From an uncultured Spartobacteria bacterium (GTDB lineage: Bacteria; Verrucomicrobiota; Verrucomicrobiia; Chthoniobacterales; JAATET01), in the NCBI GenBank assembly GCA_938011325.1, contig CALLUD010000006.1, positions 682,001 to 746,000 on the forward strand: 64,000 nt of DNA. The letters run 5' to 3'. A program made the translations under genes and the position numbers. The notes beneath the pieces were generated by a model. It made no database searches. It worked only from the letters and a program-made list of their open reading frames with translations, and was not told the DNA's origin. Each line of letters begins with the position of its first letter. Position 1 is the stretch's first letter. Of this stretch, positions 42,568 to 50,643 are shown in pieces.

Positions 42568-44808
42568 ATGACTTCTACGAAAACTGCCGGTTTCCTCACT
42601 CGTCTGCTTCCTCTTTCTGCGCTCCTGGCAGTTGCTCAAACGCACGGTCACGATCTCCGCTCCCTCGGTGATGCCTACAAATCCGCCCGTCACAACATCA
42701 CCTCGGTCGGGGATGGGCATCGCACGCGAAATGTCCGTCAGAGCTGGACCATCGAATTCGACGGACGGGGATTCTCCACCAGCGAAGCCTGGGGCTTGGA
42801 GCTGCTTTCGGTCGGTTTCGAAGATTCGCCCGAGCTTCCGAAGTCCGAGGTCGCCCACCCTTCGGCGGACGCAAACCGCCTTGTTTACCGATGGAGCGAG
42901 GATGTCCGCGAGTGGTTCGTGAATGACGACCGCGGGCTGCAGCAGGGCTGGACCATTGTTCGACGCCCGGTGGCAAAGACCTCGACCCATTTGACGCTCC
43001 GCCTCGCGATACGTGGCGACCACAAACCCGAGGTGAATCCGGACTTGCGAAGCGTGACATTCAAAAGCGCGGCCGGTCGCAGCGACATTTCCTACGGCGG
43101 TCTGCTGGCGTGGGATGCGGAGGGACGGGTCCTCCCCGCGACATTCGCGCCGACGGACGGGGGAATTCAGATTTCCGTGGACGAGCGGGACGCCACGTAT
43201 CCGATTACCATCGACCCAGTGGCGCAGAACGCCTACCTGAAGGCATCCAACACAGGTGTGAACGATTTGTTTGGCACCTCGGTCGCCGTTTCCGGAAACA
43301 CGGCGGTGATCGGCGCGCCCGAGGAGGACAGCAGTGCCGTGGGGGTGAACGGCAACGCCGCGGATAACTCGGCAAACAATGCCGGCGCGGCCTACGTGTT
43401 CATTCGGGAAAACGGAGTCTGGTCCCAGCAGGCCTACCTCAAAGCCTCGAACACCGGCGCACTCGACAATTTCGGCGAAGCGGTGGCGATCTCTGGCGAC
43501 ACGATCGTCATTGGCGCGCCTGCCGAGGACGGCAGCAGCACCGGCATCGATGGTCCAGACAACGACGGCGCCAGCGCATCCGGCGCGGCTTATGTTTTCC
43601 ATCGCGTAGCGGGAGTCTGGTCGCAGCAGGCCTATCTCAAAGCGTCGAATACCGGCACCGGGGACCGCTTTGGGGCATCAGTAAGCATCGACGGTGACAC
43701 GATCGTTGTCGGAGCACCTTTCGAGGACAGCTCGAGCACGGGAGTGAACGGAGGGAACAACAACCTCGCGGCCGAAGCTGGAGCCGCATATGTGTTTCAC
43801 CGCGTGGCGGGCGCCTGGTCGCAACAGGCCTATCTCAAGGCATCGAACACGGGAGCGGACGACCGGTTTGGCATCGCAGTATCCGTGTCCGGTGATCGTG
43901 TCGCGGTCGGCGCGTATCAGGAAGATACCACCGCCGCCGACTCGGGAGCGGCCTACACCTACTCGCGGGCAGGTGGAGTCTGGAGCTTCGATCAGATGCT
44001 CAAGGCCTCCAATGCCGGCGCCGGTGATGAATACGGGACAGCCGTTTCCGTTTCCGGCAATTCCCTCGCGGTCGGAGCTCCGTTCGAAGACAGCCCCGCG
44101 TCCGGCGTGAACGGCAGCCAGGGCGATGGAACCGCCAACTCCGGCGCGGTGTATGTGCTCGTCCGAGGTGCGGCAAACTGGACGCAGCAGGCTTATTTGA
44201 AACCCTCGACGAACAGTGTCGGAAATGAGTTCGGCGACGCTCTGGCACTCTCCGGCAACGCCTTGATCGTCGGAGCTCATTTCGAGGATAGCGACTCCGT
44301 TGGCATCAACGGCAGCCAGGAAAACCTTGGGGCCTTGAGCTCCGGGGCGGCCTACGTGTTTCAGCGAAACGGCACGACATGGTTCCAGGAGGCGTATCTC
44401 AAGGCGTCAAACACCCAGTCCAACGACCGCTTCGGGTGCAGCGTCGCGATCGATGGAACGCTGGCTCTCGTCGGCGCTCGCTTCGAAGACAGCAGCGCCA
44501 CCGGCATTAATGGAGACCAGGCCTCCAACGCCGCGCTCGACTCCGGGGCGGCTTACGCATTCATCGTCACGCCGAGGGAATTCGTCGCACCGACCCTCAC
44601 GGTGAGCGGAGGGAAGACCATCCGGACCAGCGCCCGCAAGGTGGTCATTCGCGGGAAGGCATCCGACGCTTCCGGAATCGCACGCGTGGAATACAAGGCC
44701 GGCAAGGGGGGGATTCAAAGCGGCGAAATTCAATGGCTCGACATGGAAGGCCGTGGTCCGGTTCAAAGGCAGCAAACGCCGCGTGGTGGCACAGATCCGC
44801 GCCGTTGA
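42568..44808 (+). CDS. Exported FG-GAP repeat protein (3' end frameshifted; original end probably 44860)
   Basis: A large exported protein with a signal peptide (MTSTKTAGFLTRLLPL...) and about 190 residues of N-terminal domain, followed by seven beta-propeller FG-GAP-type repeats of roughly 65-70 aa. Each begins like AYLKASNTG..D.FG and contains VSG...V.GAP.ED, as in integrin-alpha-like propellers. As read, the frame ends at 44808 in a low-complexity tail. Removing one G from the seven-G run at 44706-44712 restores a sensible C-terminus (GFKAAKFNGSTWK... to ...ARVKVLRR) ending with TGA at 44858-44860. A GTG at 42523 is an alternative start. Probably a surface protein; no enzymatic motif is seen. 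Confidence 0.85.
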   Translation: MTSTKTAGFLTRLLPLSALLAVAQTHGHDLRSLGDAYKSARHNITSVGDGHRTRNVRQSWTIEFDGRGFSTSEAWGLELLSVGFEDSPELPKSEVAHPSADANRLVYRWSEDVREWFVNDDRGLQQGWTIVRRPVAKTSTHLTLRLAIRGDHKPEVNPDLRSVTFKSAAGRSDISYGGLLAWDAEGRVLPATFAPTDGGIQISVDERDATYPITIDPVAQNAYLKASNTGVNDLFGTSVAVSGNTAVIGAPEEDSSAVGVNGNAADNSANNAGAAYVFIRENGVWSQQAYLKASNTGALDNFGEAVAISGDTIVIGAPAEDGSSTGIDGPDNDGASASGAAYVFHRVAGVWSQQAYLKASNTGTGDRFGASVSIDGDTIVVGAPFEDSSSTGVNGGNNNLAAEAGAAYVFHRVAGAWSQQAYLKASNTGADDRFGIAVSVSGDRVAVGAYQEDTTAADSGAAYTYSRAGGVWSFDQMLKASNAGAGDEYGTAVSVSGNSLAVGAPFEDSPASGVNGSQGDGTANSGAVYVLVRGAANWTQQAYLKPSTNSVGNEFGDALALSGNALIVGAHFEDSDSVGINGSQENLGALSSGAAYVFQRNGTTWFQEAYLKASNTQSNDRFGCSVAIDGTLALVGARFEDSSATGINGDQASNAALDSGAAYAFIVTPREFVAPTLTVSGGKTIRTSARKVVIRGKASDASGIARVEYKAGKGGIQSGEIQWLDMEGRGPVQRQQTPRGGTDPRR

Positions 44809-44866
44809 TGGTCACGGCAATTTTTCGAAGATCGCGCGAGTGAAGGTCCTCCGCCGCTGACGACCG

Positions 44867-45835
44867 TCATCCGCGCTCGACGAACAATCTCCCCTTGCTG
44901 CGCCGCACGTGCCAGCCCAGGGGCAGATTGATTTTCGCGACTCGCGCGCCTTCCGGCACGAGTTCAAGAACGCGGGAGACCAGCTCAAAGCTCATGTCCT
45001 CCACGCCTCGATCGATCAACCAGCGACGAACGACTCGCCGCTGCAGTGCCAGTGCAAGGGAGCGCAACTCTTTCACCGAAAGCTCCGCCGGCGGTTCGCC
45101 CACTTGCACCTCCATCCATTCGTCCTCCGCGCGAAGAATCTCCGCGTTTCGCAGAATGGCGTCGCTCGCCTGCGCGCCCATCGCCTCCCGAATTGCGGGA
45201 ATTACACGATGCCGCAGGCGGTTTCGCGTGGGATACAAATCCTCATTCGTCGCATCCTCTCGAAACGCCCGTCCCTTCATGAAACCGTCGATTTCGAAGC
45301 GGCGAATCCGCAACATCGGTCGGACGAGAGTCAGTGGCGTGTTTCCGATGCGGAGCTGACTGACCGCGCGCATGCCGGCAATCCCCGCTGCGCCTGCGCC
45401 ACGAAGAAAATTGAAGAGGCAGGTTTCCACCTGGTCCTCCGCGTGATGCGCCAGGAGGATTGTCCGGCAGCGTGTCTTGCGCGCGCACATTTCGAAAAAT
45501 ACGTGGCGCAACTCCCTCGCCGCCGTTTCCAGTGAAACACCGCGCTCTCCGGCGTATTCCCGAACGTTCGCTCGCGCCGGGATGCAGGGATATCCCAGCT
45601 TCGCCGCAAGGCGTGCAACGAATGCTGCATCCGCAGTCGATGACCTGCCACGCAGACGATGATCGAGATGCACCACCGTCAGTTTTCGAAACTTCAGCGC
45701 GTGCAGGCCGTGCAACAACGCAACGGAATCCCGGCCACCGGAAACCGCCACAAGATACCGGCGATTTCGCGAAAGACCGACAAGCCCGTCGCGAAGCCGC
45801 TCGAGAAATGAATCACCGAATGGAGTCGCTTCCAA
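44867..45835 (-). CDS. tilS: tRNA(Ile)-lysidine synthase
   Basis: Converts C34 of the CAU-anticodon tRNA-Ile to lysidine so that it reads AUA; essential in most bacteria. The protein of about 322 aa has the PP-loop ATPase motif VSGGRDSVALLH, the HLDHRLRG segment and LAHHAEDQVET, all diagnostic of TilS. The C-terminal domain is short. The start is uncertain: no ATG fits, and TTG at 45835, overlapping the serS end by 23 bp, was taken. A TTG at 45907 would extend it further into serS. Confidence 0.9.
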   Translation of the reverse strand: MEATPFGDSFLERLRDGLVGLSRNRRYLVAVSGGRDSVALLHGLHALKFRKLTVVHLDHRLRGRSSTADAAFVARLAAKLGYPCIPARANVREYAGERGVSLETAARELRHVFFEMCARKTRCRTILLAHHAEDQVETCLFNFLRGAGAAGIAGMRAVSQLRIGNTPLTLVRPMLRIRRFEIDGFMKGRAFREDATNEDLYPTRNRLRHRVIPAIREAMGAQASDAILRNAEILRAEDEWMEVQVGEPPAELSVKELRSLALALQRRVVRRWLIDRGVEDMSFELVSRVLELVPEGARVAKINLPLGWHVRRSKGRLFVERG

Positions 45836-47075
45836 AGTAGCGATGGAGCGGTTCCGGCAGCCGGATCGAGCCGTCCGGTTGAAGTCCGCTTTCGACGACG
45901 GCCACAAAAAGGCGCGCCAGCGCCGTGCCCGATCCGTTGAGCGTATGGCAGAAGCGGTTTTTGCCCTCGGCGTCCTTGAACCGCAGGTTCATGCGGCGAG
46001 CCTGGTAATCGCCAAAATTCGAGCAACTCGAAACCTCGAGATACGTATTCTGCCCCGGCGACCAAACCTCGATGTCGTAGGTCTTCTTCGAGCCGAATCC
46101 CATGTCGCCGGTGCAAAGTGTGACGACGCGATAATGCAGCCCGAGCAACTGAAGAACGCGCTCGGCGTCCGCAGTGAGGGCCTCAAGCTCCTTCGCGGAA
46201 TCCTCCGGCGTGGTAATCTTTACCAGCTCGACCTTGTCGAATTGATGCATGCGAATGATGCCGCGCGTCTCGCGTCCGGCCGATCCGGCTTCGCGGCGGA
46301 AACAGGGCGTGTAAGCCGCGTATTTGATCGGCAGCTCCGTCACCGAGAGCAACTCTTCGCGGCGAAGATTCGTCACCGGCACCTCCGCAGTCGGAGCGAG
46401 AAAGAGGTCATCAACTCCATACATGTCCTCCTCGAACTTCGGCAGCTGCCCGGTTCCCACCATGCACTCCCGTCGAATCAGGAAAGGCGGGCTGATTTCC
46501 ACATAACCATGCTCGGTCGTGTGAAGGTCGAGCAGGAACGAAATCAACGCGCGCTCGAGTCTCGCGCCGGCACCCGTAAAACATGTGAAACCGCTACCGC
46601 TGATCTTCGTCGCGCGGTCCAGATCCATGAGGCCAAGACGCGTGCAAATCTCCACGTGATCCTGGGGATTCTCGATTGCCGGCTTTTCGCCCCATTCGCG
46701 AATGACCGGGTTGTCCTGCGCGTCGGCACCATCGGGAACGTCGGCGTCCGGCAGATTCGGGATTCTGAGCAGCAGATCCCTCTGTTTCTCGTCGTAATCG
46801 TTGGCGGCCCGTTGCAGGGCGTCCATGCGATCTCCGAATGACTTCACCTCCGCCTCGATGGCCGATGAATCCTCACCTTTCGCGCGCAACGCACCGATCT
46901 GCTTGCTCAGGCGCTTGCGCTCGGCCTGGAGGCTCTGGAGTTCGGTCTCGCTCCTGCGTCGTTGCGCGTCGCACTCGAGCACGGCATCGATTTCCGCAGA
47001 GAAATCGGCGCCGCGTCGCGCAAGGCCGGATTTCACTGCGTCAGGGTTCTCGCGAATGAGTCGAATGTCGAGCAT
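45813..47075 (-). CDS. serS: Seryl-tRNA synthetase
   Basis: Charges tRNA-Ser with serine. The 420-aa class II synthetase has the N-terminal antiparallel coiled-coil arm (about 25-105) that grips the tRNA, motif 2 (FRREAGSAGRETRGIIRMHQF) and motif 3 near the end (LNGSGTALARLFVAVVE). Length is typical. It is followed by tilS with overlapping ends, a tRNA-related pair. The serS start is 74 bp from the divergent DnaJ-type gene. Confidence 0.97.
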   Translation of the reverse strand: MLDIRLIRENPDAVKSGLARRGADFSAEIDAVLECDAQRRRSETELQSLQAERKRLSKQIGALRAKGEDSSAIEAEVKSFGDRMDALQRAANDYDEKQRDLLLRIPNLPDADVPDGADAQDNPVIREWGEKPAIENPQDHVEICTRLGLMDLDRATKISGSGFTCFTGAGARLERALISFLLDLHTTEHGYVEISPPFLIRRECMVGTGQLPKFEEDMYGVDDLFLAPTAEVPVTNLRREELLSVTELPIKYAAYTPCFRREAGSAGRETRGIIRMHQFDKVELVKITTPEDSAKELEALTADAERVLQLLGLHYRVVTLCTGDMGFGSKKTYDIEVWSPGQNTYLEVSSCSNFGDYQARRMNLRFKDAEGKNRFCHTLNGSGTALARLFVAVVESGLQPDGSIRLPEPLHRYFGSDSIR

Positions 47076-47149
47076 GGCAGGCGGAGAGCATGAACGAATT
47101 TGACGGAATTGGAATCCCTTGAATTTTTAGATTCTGCTAATTCCATCTC

Positions 47150-48094
47150 ATGCCTGCGCAGTTTCGCGACTACTACCAGACCCTCGGCGTCGACAAGAAC
47201 GCGACTCAGGACGAGGTGCGAAGCGCATTCCGGAAGCTCGCGCGGAAGTATCACCCCGACACTGCAGAGGACAAAAAGGCCGCGGAGGAGAAGTTCAAGG
47301 AGATCAACGAGGCCTACGAAGTGCTCGGTGATCCCGAGAAGCGGCGCAAATACGACGAGTTTGGCGCAAATTGGGAGCATGGCGCCACCCAGCCCCCGCC
47401 GGGATACGAGTGGCGGTCAACGACCGGCGCGGGGCCGAGAGGCTTTGCGGGCTTTGGCGACGGGGTCGAGTTTGAGTTCGGCGGCACGGGATTCAGCGAC
47501 TTTTTCGAGGAGCTGTTCGGGGCCCGTCGAGCCGGATTTGGCGCTTATGGAAGCAGCCGCACGATGCCGCAGCGCGGACAGGATATCGAAGCCGACATCA
47601 TGGTCACCCTCGAGGAGGCGTTTCATGGATCGACCCGGCGGATTTCCTTCCGCAAGAGTGATTCCGCGCAGGTTCAGACCTACACGGTGAAGATTCCAAA
47701 AGGCGTCCGCGACGGACAGCGCATCCGGCTCGCGGGCCAGGGAGGCAGCGGAAACGCGGGCGGAGAGGCCGGCGACCTCTATCTCAGGGTGCGCATTCAA
47801 AAGCATCCCGAGTTCGAGGTGGAGGGAACGGACCTGCGCATGGACCTCGATGTGCCGGCATGGAAATGCGTGCTTGGCGGTGAGGTGGAGATCCGGACTT
47901 TCGACGGCCGCGTGCGTTTGCGCATCCCTCCCGGCACGCAGAACGGCCGCAAGCTGCGAATCGCCGGGCACGGCCTGCCGAAACCTGAGGGCGGGCGCGG
48001 AGATCTTTACGCGGTCGTCAACGTCGTGCTTCCGACCGAGATTTCGCCCAAGGAGCGGGAGGCGTGGTCACAGATTGCCAGCCACGCGCGCTGA
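47150..48094 (+). CDS. CbpA-type DnaJ co-chaperone
   Basis: A 314-aa Hsp40 co-chaperone that stimulates DnaK. It has a J domain at residues 6-70 with the HPD motif (KYHPDTAED), a Gly/Phe-rich linker (about 75-130) and two C-terminal substrate-binding beta domains (about 140-310), without the zinc-finger region of true DnaJ. That makes it class II (CbpA/DnaJB-like). Gene stands alone. Confidence 0.94.
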   Translation: MPAQFRDYYQTLGVDKNATQDEVRSAFRKLARKYHPDTAEDKKAAEEKFKEINEAYEVLGDPEKRRKYDEFGANWEHGATQPPPGYEWRSTTGAGPRGFAGFGDGVEFEFGGTGFSDFFEELFGARRAGFGAYGSSRTMPQRGQDIEADIMVTLEEAFHGSTRRISFRKSDSAQVQTYTVKIPKGVRDGQRIRLAGQGGSGNAGGEAGDLYLRVRIQKHPEFEVEGTDLRMDLDVPAWKCVLGGEVEIRTFDGRVRLRIPPGTQNGRKLRIAGHGLPKPEGGRGDLYAVVNVVLPTEISPKEREAWSQIASHAR

Positions 48095-48266
48095 GAAGCG
48101 TTGTCCACTTGGGCGCGCTTCCGCGCCGCTGTCAGGAGGGGAGTTCATGAGGCAACTCAAGGTCGCGCCTCCATCGCGGGATTCCGGTTAGCGCAAATGA
48201 TGAGGTGGTGCGGGTCGCTTTCGCACCGGGACGTGCGGTCATACGCTTATCAGCCGGAAAATGACC

Positions 48267-48300
48267 GAAAAAAAAGGCGGGGCCTCTCGGCCCCGCCCCT
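48267..48300 (-). terminator. Terminator of the second lysine-rich gene
   Basis: Perfect stem GGCGGGGCC (48276-48284) / GGCCCCGCC (48289-48297) with a TCTC loop. On the minus strand it is followed by nine T (48275-48267), 27 bp after the stop at 48324. Confidence 0.92.
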
Positions 48301-48323
48301 CCAACGGTAATCTTTTCTGGAAT

Positions 48324-48875
48324 TCAGGAAACTGGCGGCGGAATCGGGTTCGGAAGATTCGCTGCTCCGTATTGTTCCTCGGCCAGGACGTAGAGAGACT
48401 CCGCGCTGCTGTTGCCAAGTTTGTTGTTGAGCTTGGTCAACTCCTTGAAGGCACGGTTGATCACTGCCGGAGTCTTCTGGCTTTTCGGAAGCTTCTTCGT
48501 CACGAATGCCAGCGCCTTCTTGAACTTGGCATCATTGGGATTGAAGTTCTTTATTCCCTGCTTGAAGTATTTAATCGGGACAAACTTGTCCCAGAACTGG
48601 AGGCTCTTTCCCCAGCTTGCATCACTCGTGATCTGCTTCTTCAACGCCTTCCAGGCCAGTTTCGTAAAGTTCAGGATCTTCCTGGGGTCCCCTTTGTTGG
48701 CCGTGACATACTTGGCGACCGTCTTATAGGCGACTTTTGCAGCTCCGTTGTTCTTCTTGTTGAGCAGCTTGGCGGCGAGTTCCGCCTTGAAATTGGCGAC
48801 CACCGATTGGGCCTGAACAACGGGGGTGGTCAAAAGTCCAACCGCGATTCCGAGTGATAGGAGGGCTTTGGTCAT
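48324..48875 (-). CDS. Lysine-rich exported protein, tandem paralogue 2
   Basis: A 183-aa exported protein of no family I know. A signal peptide (MTKALLSLGIAVGLLTTPVVQA) is followed by a basic, mostly helical body. Blocks shared with the gene at 49017: SVV..FKAEL, GAAK.A.K...KYV.A.KGDP.K..NFTKLA, QFW.KF....YFK.G, FV.KKLPKSQKT, AF.EL.K.N.KLGNSSA and a PVS C-terminus. Nearly all lysines are AAG. The Shine-Dalgarno sequence is weak. It has its own terminator and a promoter-like motif shared with its neighbour, so both are separate units. It has no cysteine in the mature part. Possibly cell-surface or DNA/polyanion-binding; this is speculation from charge alone. Confidence 0.75.
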   Translation of the reverse strand: MTKALLSLGIAVGLLTTPVVQAQSVVANFKAELAAKLLNKKNNGAAKVAYKTVAKYVTANKGDPRKILNFTKLAWKALKKQITSDASWGKSLQFWDKFVPIKYFKQGIKNFNPNDAKFKKALAFVTKKLPKSQKTPAVINRAFKELTKLNNKLGNSSAESLYVLAEEQYGAANLPNPIPPPVS

Positions 48876-48927
48876 GATTGCAGTGGGTTCACTGCCAACC
48901 GTAGCCAGATGCAACAAGCATGCAAGA

Positions 48928-48941
48928 CTTTTTGCATAAAA
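48928..48941 (-). promoter_or_regulatory. Shared upstream motif, copy 2
   Basis: On the minus strand TTTTATGCAAAAAG lies about 54-66 bases before the ATG of the gene at 48324-48875. The equivalent place before the paralogue at 49559 has TTTTATATGCAAAAA. A shared promoter or operator is the simplest reading. Confidence 0.4.
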
Positions 48942-48969
48942 CTTTCAACTCCTGAATTTGGGCAAAAGA

Positions 48970-48995
48970 AAAGGCGAGGCAGTTGCCTCGCCTTT
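48970..48995 (-). terminator. Terminator of the first lysine-rich gene
   Basis: Perfect 12-bp stem AAAGGCGAGGCA (48970-48981) / TGCCTCGCCTTT (48984-48995) with a two-base loop. On the minus strand TTTTCTTTTG follows. It is 22 bp after the stop at 49017. Confidence 0.9.
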
Positions 48996-49016
48996 CTTGA
49001 AATACCTTCGGATTTC

Positions 49017-49559
49017 TTACGATACAGGTGTGATACCCGTGTCTGCGGCGACCTGCTCCTGGATGAGGCCCAGAGTCGCAGAGGAGTTGCCGAGCTTCTG
49101 GTTGGCCTTCTTCAGCTCGTTGAAAGCCTTCTGAACCACAGACTGTGTCTTCTGGCTCTTGGGAAGCTTCTTGAAGACGAAGTCGAACGACTTCTTGTAG
49201 TTCTTGTCGTTCACGTTGTAGGTGTTCACCTTCAAGCCCTTCTTGAAGTAGTTGAAGACGGTGAACTTGCTCCAGAACTGAGCCCACTGACCTTTGGACT
49301 TGTCGTCGGTAACCTTCTTAATGCCGTTCTGCGCGAGCTTGGTGAAGTTGAAATATTTCTTGGGATCGCCCTTCTTGGCATCCACATACTTGCCAATGAG
49401 CTTGGCAGCCGCCTTGGCGGCACCAGCGTTCTTCTTCGTGCTGGTGATCTTCTTGAGTTCCGCCTTGAAGTCGGAGACGACCGAAGCCTGGACTGCGGGG
49501 GAAGCGACAATGGCCGCGGCAGCAACCAAAGACGCAATCGAGAGGAATTTAGAGGTCAT
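49017..49559 (-). CDS. Lysine-rich exported protein, tandem paralogue 1
   Basis: A 180-aa exported protein. A signal peptide (cleavage after AVQA, residue 26) is followed by a mature part of about 154 residues, 32 of them lysine. It shares the blocks listed for its paralogue, including a KKLPKSQKT core, the GNSSA motif and the final PVS. The open frame reaches 49856, but the signal begins at the ATG at 49559, 7 bases after GGAAA. Its own terminator follows. Strong bias to AAG lysine codons suggests high expression. Function unknown; both copies lack enzyme-like motifs. Confidence 0.78.
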   Translation of the reverse strand: MTSKFLSIASLVAAAAIVASPAVQASVVSDFKAELKKITSTKKNAGAAKAAAKLIGKYVDAKKGDPKKYFNFTKLAQNGIKKVTDDKSKGQWAQFWSKFTVFNYFKKGLKVNTYNVNDKNYKKSFDFVFKKLPKSQKTQSVVQKAFNELKKANQKLGNSSATLGLIQEQVAADTGITPVS

Positions 49560-49618
49560 AAGATTTCCGTTGGATTCGCGGGACAAACTACGGCCACTCA
49601 CACGGATTTGTCCATAAG

Positions 49619-49633
49619 TTTTTGCATATAAAA
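49619..49633 (-). promoter_or_regulatory. Shared upstream motif, copy 1
   Basis: Minus-strand TTTTATATGCAAAAA, 60-74 bases upstream of the ATG at 49559. Further TTGCA and ATGCAA words follow upstream (to about 49660) in an AT-rich stretch that stands out from the GC-rich surroundings. Confidence 0.4.
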
Positions 49634-49663
49634 TACTTGCATTTAATTTGCAATAAATGCCTC

Positions 49664-50611
49664 TCATTCGCCGCTCGAGAACACCCGCAAGTTCGCCCTG
49701 CGAATCGTGAATTCGAGTGGCCACTCGTCGAGCGGCGAACCGTCGAAATGCACGGGAAGCCGCTTGTTTCCTAGGATCTTGAGCTTCGGCGTCCTCAGCG
49801 AAACGAGTTCCGGAGAAACCGCGCGGCGCCCGGAACTGATCGACAGGAAATGCCACCAGAGTGAAAGCTTGTTGAAGCGTTTGAAGATGCTGACGGTGAG
49901 TTTTCCGTCATCGATACGGGCGCTCGGAGCAACGGTGAAGTTCGCTCCGTAGTAGGGGCCATTGGAAACGGTCACGAGCAGAACGCGCAGGCGAAGATGC
50001 CGGTGGCGCAATGCGCGAAGGTGCTTGATCAAGTGCCGGTCGGCGCCTTCCTGCTCGACCACAGCGTCTCCGATCGGCTCATCGAGCTGAATCTCCAGCC
50101 GCTCGCGATTGTAACGATAAGCGCGCCGAAGGAACTCGATCCACCGGTGCAGGCCGCCGGATTTGATCTCCTCGCCAACGGGAAACAACGCGGCGTCCAG
50201 CCCGATTCCCACGCACTCGAAAAACGGGTGCCCGTTGACGTATCCAACATCGATCGGCCGGGACTTGCGGCGCACAACACATCGGCACGCCTCGATGGGA
50301 TCCGCGGGTATGCCGGTGCTGAGGGCGAAATTATTGAATGTTCCGCACGGAATAATCCCGAGCGGCACATCTGTTCCCAGCAAAGCCTTCGCGGCGTTTT
50401 CGATGGTGCCATCGCCGCCGGCAACCGCCACCCAGCGGGCGCCACGCTCGACGGCTTCCCTCGCCAGCACCTCCGGGACATCGCCTTCGGCGAATTCATG
50501 GAAATCCACTTGCGATCCGTCTTCGCGAAGAATTTCCAGCAGCTGTTCCGGCGGATGCTTTGCGGCCGAGCCTGCGCTCGCGTTGTAGAGGAGAAACCCG
50601 GGCTCCGGCAT
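49664..50611 (-). CDS. Diacylglycerol/lipid kinase family protein
   Basis: A 315-aa soluble kinase of the DagK/YegS type that phosphorylates diacylglycerol or a related lipid with ATP. It has the GGDGTIENAAKALLG nucleotide motif (about residues 65-79), the GIIPCGTFNNFA glycine-rich loop and the C-terminal beta sandwich. The ATG at 50611 (MPEPGFLLYNASAG) matches the family start; the frame is open much further upstream, inside sufD. It lies 32 bp after sufD on the same strand and may be read through from the suf operon. Confidence 0.92.
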   Translation of the reverse strand: MPEPGFLLYNASAGSAAKHPPEQLLEILREDGSQVDFHEFAEGDVPEVLAREAVERGARWVAVAGGDGTIENAAKALLGTDVPLGIIPCGTFNNFALSTGIPADPIEACRCVVRRKSRPIDVGYVNGHPFFECVGIGLDAALFPVGEEIKSGGLHRWIEFLRRAYRYNRERLEIQLDEPIGDAVVEQEGADRHLIKHLRALRHRHLRLRVLLVTVSNGPYYGANFTVAPSARIDDGKLTVSIFKRFNKLSLWWHFLSISSGRRAVSPELVSLRTPKLKILGNKRLPVHFDGSPLDEWPLEFTIRRANLRVFSSGE

Positions 50612-50643
50612 TGCTCGTGTATGACCGCCGAAGCCCGTCAACG

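Noticed and set aside
43235..44570. Repeated DNA blocks in the FG-GAP gene, first taken as a possible tandem repeat or CRISPR-like array
   Set aside because: The repeats are about 200 bp, coding, degenerate at DNA level and explained by protein repeats. No short palindromic repeats or spacers of equal size exist.
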